A stretch of 8,993 bases of DNA from an uncultured Cocleimonas sp. (lineage in GTDB: Bacteria > Pseudomonadota > Gammaproteobacteria > Thiotrichales > Thiotrichaceae), in assembly GCA_938041705.1 (NCBI GenBank), contig CALISP010000106.1, forward strand, positions 1 through 8,993, written 5' to 3'. Below are positions 1-6,039 of the stretch, one piece after another. Within the stretch, counting starts at the first letter, position 1. The number at the start of each line of letters is the position of its first letter. The translations under genes and the position numbers were made by a program. The notes under the pieces were generated by a model. That model saw only the letters and a list, made by a program, of their open reading frames with translations, was not told the origin of the DNA and ran no database searches.

Positions 1-1935
1 CACCGAATGTTTTTCCATGAATTCCGACATGTCGATGCGTACCATCGCATCAGACGTATCAAATAAGAAGTTAGATAGCGCTTTGGTTAACTCTGTTTTA
101 CCCACACCTGTTGGACCTAGGAATAGAAAAGATCCACTAGGTCGGTTAGGGTCAGACAAACCTGCGCGTGCGCGTCTAATCGCGTTTGAAACGGAAATAA
201 CGGCCTCATCTTGCCCGATTACTTGCTTACTAAGTTCGTCTTCCATGCGTAATAGTTTATCGCGCTCGCCTTCCAGCATTTTTGAGACAGGAATTCCTGT
301 CCAGCTTGCTACTATTTCAGCAATCTCTTCTTCGCTGACTTTGTTGCGCAATAACTGAAAGTCTTGAGTTATATTTTCATTGCTAGCTGCTTGAATTTGT
401 TTTTCCAATTCAGGGATACGCCCATATTGCAGTTCTGACATACGCTGCAGATCACCCGCACGATGGGCTGTTTCAAGCTCAATACGCGCTTGGTCTAAAG
501 CTTCTTTGATATGTGCCGTACCTTGAACTGCTGCTTTCTCTGATTTCCAAATCTCTTCTAAATCAGAAAATTCTTTTTCATGAGTTGAAATTTTCTCTTC
601 AATTTCGCTCAAGCGTTTTTTCGAAGCATCATCGTTTTCTTTTTTTAAGGCTTCACGTTCGATTTTGTACTGGATTATCTTGCGCTCTAATTTATCCATC
701 GCCTCTGGTTTTGAGTCGATCTCTAAACGTATTCTTGAACCCGCTTCATCAATCAAGTCGATTGCTTTATCGGGTAGTTGACGATCAGTAATATATCGAT
801 GCGAAAGGGTAGCCGCCGCCACAATTGCAGGGTCAGTTATTTCAACACCATGATGCGCTTCATACTTTTCTTTTAAGCCACGTAAAATCGCAATCGTGTC
901 TTCGACAGAAGGCTCATCCACAATAATCTTTTGGAAACGACGCTCTAGCGCAGCATCTTTTTCTATATATTTGCGATGCTCATCTAAGGTAGTGGCGCCC
1001 ACACAATGTAATTCTCCTCGAGCCAATGCAGGCTTTAACATATTACCCGCATCCATCGATCCTTCAGCTGCACCCGCACCTACCATGGTATGAAGCTCAT
1101 CGATAAATAGAATCACGTTGCCATCTGATTTAGCAATGTCAGCAAGTACCGCTTTTAAACGCTCTTCAAAATCACCTCTAAATTTAGCTCCAGCCAAAAG
1201 TGCAGCGAGGTCGAGAGATAACAAACGCTTATTTTTAAAGCTATCAGGTACCTCACCATTAACGATACGTGTTGCCAAGCCTTCGACAAGTGCTGTTTTA
1301 CCAACACCTGGCTCTCCAATTATCACAGGGTTGTTTTTAGTGCGACGTTGCAATATTTGCACCATACGACGAATTTCTGCATCGCGTCCAATAATTGGGT
1401 CAATCTTTCCTTGTTCTGCGCGTTCCGTTAAATCAATTGTATATTTTTTTAAAGCCTCACGTTGGTCTTCAGCGTTTGGGTCATTTACTGATTGACCTCC
1501 ACGTACAGTTTCTACAGCTTTCTCTAATGCCGCTTTTGTAGCACCATTGTTTTTAAGTATTTCTTTAAGCTCACCTTTATCTTCCAGAACTGCCAGAATA
1601 AATAAATCAGATGAGATATATTGATCGCCTCTCTTTTGAGCTAATTTATCAGTTACGTTTAAGACACGACTTAAATCATTGGATATATGAATATCTCCAG
1701 CGTCTCCGCCCGAAACACTAGACATTCGATCTAAAGCTTCACCTAATTGCGAACGAACTAAATTTACGTTTACGCCTGCTTGCATAAGCAAACTTCGAAT
1801 ACTGCCGCCTTCTTGGTCAAGCAAAGCGACCATTAAATGGTTTGGTTCTATAAATTGATGATCACGGCCTACCGCAAGTGACTGAGCATCTTGCAAGGCC
1901 AATTGAAATTTACTCGTTAATTTATCTGTTCTCAT
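1..1935 (-). CDS. clpB: ATP-dependent disaggregase ClpB, C-terminal part outside the window
   Basis: Hsp100 AAA+ chaperone of the cytosol that threads aggregated proteins through a hexameric pore together with DnaK. The frame is open from the ATG at 1935 to the left edge, giving 645 codons of a usual length of about 857. The order is the N-terminal Clp domain (about 1-145), NBD1 with Walker A GEPGVGKT (207-214) and Walker B FIDE (E280), paired arginines R332/R333, a coiled-coil middle domain (about 410-525), then NBD2 with Walker A GPTGVGKT (607-614). The sequence stops at the DMSEFMEKHSV stretch, so NBD2 Walker B and the C-terminal domain are not seen. Residues match E. coli ClpB closely along the whole length. 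The start has AGGT 7 bases upstream. The NBD1 pore-loop aromatic is Phe252 (KFRGD) where E. coli has Tyr251. A sigma-32-like promoter upstream suggests heat-shock control. Confidence 0.98.
   Translation of the reverse strand, partial: MRTDKLTSKFQLALQDAQSLAVGRDHQFIEPNHLMVALLDQEGGSIRSLLMQAGVNVNLVRSQLGEALDRMSSVSGGDAGDIHISNDLSRVLNVTDKLAQKRGDQYISSDLFILAVLEDKGELKEILKNNGATKAALEKAVETVRGGQSVNDPNAEDQREALKKYTIDLTERAEQGKIDPIIGRDAEIRRMVQILQRRTKNNPVIIGEPGVGKTALVEGLATRIVNGEVPDSFKNKRLLSLDLAALLAGAKFRGDFEERLKAVLADIAKSDGNVILFIDELHTMVGAGAAEGSMDAGNMLKPALARGELHCVGATTLDEHRKYIEKDAALERRFQKIIVDEPSVEDTIAILRGLKEKYEAHHGVEITDPAIVAAATLSHRYITDRQLPDKAIDLIDEAGSRIRLEIDSKPEAMDKLERKIIQYKIEREALKKENDDASKKRLSEIEEKISTHEKEFSDLEEIWKSEKAAVQGTAHIKEALDQARIELETAHRAGDLQRMSELQYGRIPELEKQIQAASNENITQDFQLLRNKVSEEEIAEIVASWTGIPVSKMLEGERDKLLRMEDELSKQVIGQDEAVISVSNAIRRARAGLSDPNRPSGSFLFLGPTGVGKTELTKALSNFLFDTSDAMVRIDMSEFMEKHSV
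1486..1500 (-). promoter_or_regulatory. Internal Shine-Dalgarno in clpB with a non-start GTA codon
   Basis: E. coli clpB makes a shorter form from an internal GTG at Val149. Here the matching codon, Val150 at 1486-1488, is GTA, which is not a usual start. A strong GGAGGT at 1495-1500 is still present 6 bases before it. The nearest ATG, 10 bases after the GGAGGT, is out of frame and reaches a stop after 11 codons. The site therefore looks like a retained ribosome-binding sequence without a proper in-frame start. The GGAGGT also encodes the conserved Gly-Gly, so its survival may be due to protein constraint alone. Confidence 0.4.
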
Positions 1936-1957
1936 GTTGTTACCTAATATTTTTGGA

Positions 1958-1974
1958 TGAGCAAAAATTGCTCA
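1958..1974. repeat. Palindrome in the clpB leader, 7-bp arms
   Basis: TGAGCAA and TTGCTCA are perfect inverted arms separated by 3 bases. In the minus-strand transcript this gives a small hairpin ending 22 bases before the clpB ATG and leaving the AGGT ribosome site outside the stem. It lies downstream of the proposed sigma-32-like promoter, so it would be in the mRNA. It is not the CIRCE element (TTAGCACTC-N9-GAGTGCTAA). It may be an operator, an mRNA structure, or chance. Confidence 0.4.
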
Positions 1975-1988
1975 CTGATGGTAATAAG

Positions 1989-2014
1989 ATATGGACAAGC
2001 TAATACTATTCAAG
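1989..2014 (-). promoter_or_regulatory. Sigma-32-like heat-shock promoter for clpB
   Basis: On the minus strand CTTGAAT (2008-2014) is followed after 11 bases by GTCCATAT (1989-1996). Compared with the sigma-32 consensus CTTGAAA and CCCCATNT this is 6 of 7 and 5 of the 7 defined positions, with a spacer at the short end of the range seen in groE and dnaK promoters. Transcription would start near 1982, giving a leader of about 47 bases. ClpB is a classic sigma-32 target in gammaproteobacteria, which supports the call, but it rests on consensus matching only. Confidence 0.5.
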
Positions 2015-2226
2015 AAACAGAATTCTTTATGGATATAGATCAAGGTTTTGTCAAAAAAACAAAATAGGAGTCTATTTAGATTCTCTAGGAATCAAGTGGG
2101 TATTAGAGAGACTTTCTCAAGGAAGTAACAGGAGTGATAGAAATAGAGCTTAGAATTATTAATAAAAGAACACCCCCCTACTTTTAGTACTTTTTTATTA
2201 TATCCCAGGTCAATAAAGTATTCAGA

Positions 2227-2979
2227 TCACATCAAAAATAGCTTAGCTGCAATAATTAAAAGAGAAACCCCTAATATCAAACGAACAAATTTCTCGCCTT
2301 TCTTCAGTGACACTTTCACCGCAAAAAAAGTACCAAGCATCATTCCAATAGATAACGCAACGGCGGCAAACCAATTAACATTTCCCGTCCAAATAAACAT
2401 AATGACTGCTGGTACAGTAAACACCATCACTATAAAAACTTTATGCATATTAATTTTTATTAAGTCCATACCATACAAATGTAATAACGTAGCCATGATG
2501 ACAAAGCCCACACCTGCTTGTATAAATCCACCATAAAAACCTACAGCAAACATGACAGGCCATTGAAGCCAGCTACTCCATTTGTGGTTTTTTGCGTGTT
2601 CGATGACATCTGCTTTTGGGAACATTAAGGTAATAATTATCAGTACCATTACCACGCCTAATATTTTTGTAAAAAGTGCATCATCAATTTTCACAGCATA
2701 AAATGCGCCTAAAATGCCGCCCGGCAAAGTCATTAATGAAAGCTTTAAACTTAAAGGAAAATCAGAGTGATTGGCTTTTTTATATGCCGCTACACCACTC
2801 AATGCTTCTACTTGAATCGCGATACGATTTGAACCATTGGCAACGGTTGCGTCATAACCCATAAATATCATCAAGGGAATTGTGAGTGCGGAACCACCCC
2901 CAGCAAGTACATTTAAAAAGCCTGCGACAGCACCAACTACAGCAAGAATGATAAAATTTAAAGGGTCAGCAGCTGGCAT
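2227..2979 (-). CDS. TauE/SafE (TSUP) family membrane permease
   Basis: Integral membrane protein of 250 residues, the usual size for the TSUP family, whose characterised members export sulfite or organosulfur anions; the substrate here cannot be told. The two family repeats are visible: a glycine-rich turn LNVLAGGGSALTIP at 22-35 and its counterpart GFYGGFIQAGVGF at 147-159. Hydrophobic segments lie near 9-25, 30-41, 77-96, 103-120, 139-165, 181-197, 202-221 and 232-249. The ATG at 2979 sits 15 bases after the ftsX stop in the same reading frame, and I see no clear Shine-Dalgarno before it. That spacing suggests translation coupled to ftsX in a ftsE-ftsX-TSUP operon. In E. coli this position is occupied by rpoH. 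Family assignment is firm; role in division or sulfur metabolism is unproven. Confidence 0.9.
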   Translation of the reverse strand: MPAADPLNFIILAVVGAVAGFLNVLAGGGSALTIPLMIFMGYDATVANGSNRIAIQVEALSGVAAYKKANHSDFPLSLKLSLMTLPGGILGAFYAVKIDDALFTKILGVVMVLIIITLMFPKADVIEHAKNHKWSSWLQWPVMFAVGFYGGFIQAGVGFVIMATLLHLYGMDLIKINMHKVFIVMVFTVPAVIMFIWTGNVNWFAAVALSIGMMLGTFFAVKVSLKKGEKFVRLILGVSLLIIAAKLFLM

Positions 2980-2994
2980 GTTAACTAGTAGATG

Positions 2995-3951
2995 TTAGGA
3001 AGCAATTGAAGCATCACGTAAGTGACGGCCGACTGCAATCCAAGCGCCGATTAATCCTAAGGCACTGCTTGCGAGTAAAATATAGAGTGTGGTTGAAAGA
3101 CTTAAGCCACTAATAATAAAAGTGCTGCCATAGAGTTTGGCTAGTTCGTTAACGGGAGCTACAAAACTAATCAAAGCAAGATGCACCAATACTAGGCTAA
3201 TAACACCACCAAAGAGTCCATACCAAATGCCTGTGTATAAAAAAGGTCGGCGAATATAGCTGGCACTAGCTCCAATTAGTTTTGAAACTTCGATTTCTTC
3301 TTTACGGTTTTCGATATTCAGTTTTATAGTATTACCGATGACCAATAATACCGTGAGCGCGAGAAGCCCAGATATGATAAAAATAGCCCTCTCTGAAATA
3401 CGCAAAATACTTCGCAGTCGACTGACCCATTCTAGATCCATTTGGACTAAGTCAATCTCGGGGTAGCTTTCCAATTTATCCGCAAGTTTTTGCATATCAT
3501 CTGTAGGATTAGCAATAAGGTCAATATGAGGTGTAACTACTAATACATGTGGTAATGGGTTCTCATCAAGAGTTTCTAGTGTTTCTGCAAATCCTGTTAT
3601 TTTACGAAAATCCTCTAATGCTTCATCTCGTGGGACTAAAACAACCTTATCTATTTGCGATAGTTCTTGGATTAAATCGCCGCGATCTCTTGCCTGTTGT
3701 TCAGAAATATTCTGCTTAATGAATAGTGATATTGTCGGCACTTCACGTTTGTCGTCAGTTAATGATTTAAGGTTCTGAAGTAAAAGATATAAACTGCTAG
3801 GTAAACACAAAGCTATACCGATAACTGCAAGCGTAATCCATGTGGACAAGTTTGACTGCCATAGGCGTCTTAAACTATAGCTAATTGCTTCTTTGTGGTG
3901 CCCTATCTGAGTGCTTATTAAAGAGCCCGATTGATTGTATTTGGCACCCAT
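2995..3951 (-). CDS. ftsX: Cell division protein FtsX
   Basis: Membrane subunit of the FtsEX complex, which sits at the division septum and activates periplasmic peptidoglycan hydrolases through its extracellular domain. The 318 residues show the family layout: a cytoplasmic N-terminus, TM1 (about 38-58), a periplasmic domain (about 60-185), TM2 (about 188-208), then TM3 and TM4 (about 238-264 and 287-307). The cytoplasmic stretch after TM2 carries RKEEIEVSKLIGAS (216-229), typical of FtsX/MacB-type permeases and likely to contact FtsE. It ends in WIAVGRHLRD, similar to E. coli FtsX. The ATG overlaps the ftsE TGA by one base (TGATG), the usual sign of coupled translation. Nothing appears truncated. 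Confidence 0.96.
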   Translation of the reverse strand: MGAKYNQSGSLISTQIGHHKEAISYSLRRLWQSNLSTWITLAVIGIALCLPSSLYLLLQNLKSLTDDKREVPTISLFIKQNISEQQARDRGDLIQELSQIDKVVLVPRDEALEDFRKITGFAETLETLDENPLPHVLVVTPHIDLIANPTDDMQKLADKLESYPEIDLVQMDLEWVSRLRSILRISERAIFIISGLLALTVLLVIGNTIKLNIENRKEEIEVSKLIGASASYIRRPFLYTGIWYGLFGGVISLVLVHLALISFVAPVNELAKLYGSTFIISGLSLSTTLYILLASSALGLIGAWIAVGRHLRDASIAS

Positions 3952-4598
3952 CAGGTTTTCACTTTACGTAATACGATGATGCGTTTTTTCATTTCTTTTA
4001 TTAAGGCATGATCATGACTGGCGATTAACACTGTAGAACCGTAGTCATTAAACTGTTTGAAAGTATGCATAATGTCAGTAGCAAGGTCAGGATCTAGATT
4101 ACCTGTAGGCTCATCTGCTAAAATTATTGCAGGTTTATTAACTACCGCACGAGCAATGCCAATTCGTTGTTTTTCTCCTGCCGATAACATTTGCGGATAT
4201 TGCTTTTCTTTTGAGAGCAGATTAACCTTATCTAAAGCAGCTCGGACTCTGCGATTAATATCTTGTGGGCGCATGCCTTCAATTTTTAAAGGTAAAGCAA
4301 TATTGTCAAAAACAGTGCGATCAGCCAATAAATGATGATCCTGAAAAATCATGCCAATGTTTCGACGAAATGCGGGTATTTTACGTAGTTTGATTTTTTG
4401 GGTATTCTGACCTGCAACGATGACTTCACCTGCAGAGGGTGTATCTAACAAAGCAATGAGTTTTAATAAGGTACTTTTGCCAGCACCAGAGTGACCGGTT
4501 AGAAAAGCCATTTCACCTTGTTGCAACTCTACGTTGACATTATATAACGCCAATTGCCCAGTAGGATATTGTTTGCTGACTGTATTAAATTCAATCAT
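3951..4598 (-). CDS. ftsE: Cell division ATP-binding protein FtsE
   Basis: Cytoplasmic ABC ATPase that drives FtsX at the division site. It has 215 residues, close to the E. coli length. All nucleotide-binding elements are present: Walker A GHSGAGKST (35-43, K41), Q-loop Q86, signature LSAGEKQR (138-145), Walker B IILADEP (158-164), the D-loop NLDPDL, and the switch histidine H195. The signature reads LSAGE rather than the LSGGE of E. coli FtsE. In E. coli ftsY lies directly upstream, but here the next minus-strand neighbour upstream is separated by about 3 kb, so ftsE must have its own promoter in 4599-4782. I could not identify a strong one. Confidence 0.97.
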   Translation of the reverse strand: MIEFNTVSKQYPTGQLALYNVNVELQQGEMAFLTGHSGAGKSTLLKLIALLDTPSAGEVIVAGQNTQKIKLRKIPAFRRNIGMIFQDHHLLADRTVFDNIALPLKIEGMRPQDINRRVRAALDKVNLLSKEKQYPQMLSAGEKQRIGIARAVVNKPAIILADEPTGNLDPDLATDIMHTFKQFNDYGSTVLIASHDHALIKEMKKRIIVLRKVKT

Positions 4599-4782
4599 TA
4601 GAAGTTTTTGATTTTATGCCCGTTTGAGCAATACAGTGTACTCATATTATGTCTGAACGCAATCTGAGCTTTTTGAATTTTCAATACACTATTTGGAAAA
4701 CTCTTTTTTAAATGAGTATTTTTATTAACTTTAAATTTACTCGTCAGTTTTTAGATGTCTTTTGTTTATAGATGAGGATGTG
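4599..4782. other. Divergent intergenic region between ftsE and the thioredoxin gene
   Basis: These 184 AT-rich bases must hold the promoter for the minus-strand ftsEX group and one for the plus-strand thioredoxin-fold gene. No pair of boxes stands out. A small inverted repeat TTGAA-TT-TTCAA lies at 4673-4684. On the plus strand TTGGAA followed 18 bases later by TATTTT is a poor candidate. A GAGGA at 4774-4778 is the likely ribosome site of the plus-strand gene. Confidence 0.4.
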
Positions 4783-5874
4783 ATGAATACAATAACTAAA
4801 TACTTTATGGCTGTTTGCGTTACGTGCTTATTATGGCAAACAACAGTTGTAGCGGAAGATACCAAATCAAAACAAGCGACTACTCATGTTGAAAATGTGG
4901 GTGAATTTCGTGGCGCTAAAGATGCTACACATCCGGCTTGGTTTAAAGAAAGTTTTCTTGATCTTGAAGATGATATTGCAGAGGCAACTGATAATAATAA
5001 ACGTTTGGTTATTTATTTCTGGCAACCTGGCTGTCCATATTGTGATCAATTATGGAGTGATAACTTTGCTGAGCAAAAAATAGTTGATGAGTTTCGTCAA
5101 AATTTCGATATTGTTGCTCTAAACATGTGGGGCGATCGTGAAATAGTGAATGTTGGCGGCAAAGCATATAGTGAAAAAAGCTTTGCTGAAGCGCTCGGAA
5201 TAAAATATACCCCAACCTTATTATTCTTTGATGAAAAACGGAAGGTGATTCATCAACTTAATGGGTATGTTCCTATTGAGAACTTTCAAAAAAGCATGAC
5301 TTACGTTTCTGGTAAGCATGAAAAAAGTTTAAGTTTTGGTGAGTTCTCTGTGGCAGAAGAGAGTAATTTAAGGGATGAAAAACATAATGGTTTAAATAAA
5401 CAAGACTTTTTTATTGCTCCAACTTTTAATCTTGATAGAAGAAATGTTAAATATAGTGATAAAAAATATACAGCTATTTTCTTTGAAGCAGAGAATTGTA
5501 AAAACTGTGACTTACTTCATCAAAAGACGCTTAAAGATAAAACCACGTTAGCCTTGGCACAAAGATTTATTGCTGTTCAACTTGATCGCTTTTCAAATGA
5601 CAACATAGTTACGCCATTGGGAATTAGTATTACCGCCAAACAATGGGCAACTAATTTAGGTGTGGAATATTTACCTGCTATGATCTTCTTCGATAATAAA
5701 GGAAATCAAGTGATGCGCGTAGATACCCAGCTAAGAACCTTTCATGTTCAATACGTCTTCGATTATGTATTGTCAGGGGCTTATAAAAGCGAAGCTAACT
5801 TTCAAAGATATATTTCAGCTAGAGCAGATAGGATTAGAGAAAAAGGTACTGATGTAGATATTTTTGCTTATTAA
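4783..5874 (+). CDS. Exported tandem thioredoxin-fold protein with CPYC and CKNC sites
   Basis: A likely periplasmic thiol-disulfide protein of 363 residues. I place the start at the ATG at 4783 rather than a TTG 21 bases earlier, because it has GAGGA 4 bases upstream and begins a signal peptide: Lys6, a hydrophobic core, and a probable cut after TVVA at residue 24. The first thioredoxin-like domain (about 50-175) has FWQPGCPYC with C84/C87 and a cis-proline loop YTPT (P144). The second (about 225-335) repeats the plan with CKNC (C239/C242) and YLPA (P298), each followed by a FFD strand. The pattern resembles the thioredoxin_2/SoxW-like group, whose members reduce periplasmic thiols, and the doubling means it may relay electrons between two sites. 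No catalytic cysteine is missing. It lies in the block separating ftsY from ftsE, upstream of the TPR gene on the same strand with a 165-base gap. Partner and substrate are unknown. Confidence 0.85.
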   Translation: MNTITKYFMAVCVTCLLWQTTVVAEDTKSKQATTHVENVGEFRGAKDATHPAWFKESFLDLEDDIAEATDNNKRLVIYFWQPGCPYCDQLWSDNFAEQKIVDEFRQNFDIVALNMWGDREIVNVGGKAYSEKSFAEALGIKYTPTLLFFDEKRKVIHQLNGYVPIENFQKSMTYVSGKHEKSLSFGEFSVAEESNLRDEKHNGLNKQDFFIAPTFNLDRRNVKYSDKKYTAIFFEAENCKNCDLLHQKTLKDKTTLALAQRFIAVQLDRFSNDNIVTPLGISITAKQWATNLGVEYLPAMIFFDNKGNQVMRVDTQLRTFHVQYVFDYVLSGAYKSEANFQRYISARADRIREKGTDVDIFAY

Positions 5875-5904
5875 AAATACATATATTTATCAGAATTTTT
5901 TTTC

Positions 5905-5927
5905 AATATGTTCTAAAACATGTTTTT
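5905..5927 (+). terminator. Weak AT-rich hairpin with T tract after the thioredoxin gene
   Basis: AATATGTT (5905-5912) pairs with AACATGTT (5917-5924), with one G-U pair and a 4-base loop, and TTTTT covers 5923-5927. It starts 31 bases after the stop codon of the thioredoxin gene. The stem has very few G-C pairs, so it may be an inefficient rho-independent terminator or only AT-rich sequence. Confidence 0.3.
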
Positions 5928-5949
5928 AGTAAAATAAACTATACTAAAA
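5924..5949. repeat. Inverted repeat TTTTAGT / ACTAAAA upstream of the TPR gene
   Basis: Perfect 7-bp arms at 5924-5930 and 5943-5949 flank 12 bases. The spacer ends in CTAT and overlaps a TATACT (5940-5945) that resembles a -10 box, though no matching -35 is evident. It could be a regulator site for the TPR gene, which starts at 6040. In AT-rich DNA such a repeat can also arise by chance. Confidence 0.25.
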
Positions 5950-6019
5950 CTAATAAATATTTTTGATGGGCTAAGAGATTAAAAAATAATATAAATCTGT
6001 TAAAAATTATGCGAGATAG

Positions 6020-6037
6020 TTGGCTCGAGGTAGCCAA
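6020..6037 (+). promoter_or_regulatory. Hairpin displaying the Shine-Dalgarno of the TPR gene
   Basis: TTGGCT (6020-6025) and AGCCAA (6032-6037) form a perfect 6-bp stem, and the six-base loop CGAGGT holds the only good ribosome-binding sequence, GAGG (6027-6030). The stem ends 2 bases before the ATG at 6040. Such a structure could gate translation by a protein or RNA binding the loop. The loop contains AGG, not the GGA that CsrA prefers. The structure is seen; regulation is inferred. Confidence 0.45.
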
Positions 6038-6039
6038 AA

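Larger units (their letters stand above)
1936..2226. other. Intergenic region between the TSUP gene and clpB
   Basis: These 291 bases have no convincing ORF on either strand. On the minus strand they hold the clpB leader with a 7-bp palindrome, a sigma-32-like promoter, and further upstream a perfect TATAAT (2197-2202) with a weak CTGAAT 17 bases before it (2220-2225), which could be a vegetative promoter with a leader of about 250 bases. There is a run of six C at 2173-2178. No GC-rich hairpin with a T tract follows the TSUP stop, so read-through from ftsEX-TSUP into clpB cannot be excluded. Confidence 0.5.

Noticed and set aside
17..1495. Several plus-strand ORFs of 65-125 codons opposite clpB
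   Set aside because: The minus strand encodes an uninterrupted, highly conserved ClpB here; these are antisense shadows with low-complexity Ser/Pro-rich translations and no family resemblance.
2160..2226. Rho-independent terminator after the TSUP gene
   Set aside because: AATACTTTATT and AATAAAAAAGTACT can pair only imperfectly, with almost no G-C pairs and no following T tract on the coding strand.
4762..4782. TTG start seven codons upstream for the thioredoxin protein
   Set aside because: The ATG at 4783 has a GAGGA ribosome site just upstream and gives a well-formed signal peptide; the earlier start would add acidic residues before it.
4867..5215. Short ORFs in other frames of the thioredoxin gene
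   Set aside because: They overlap the conserved CPYC domain coding region and have no ribosome site or recognisable content.
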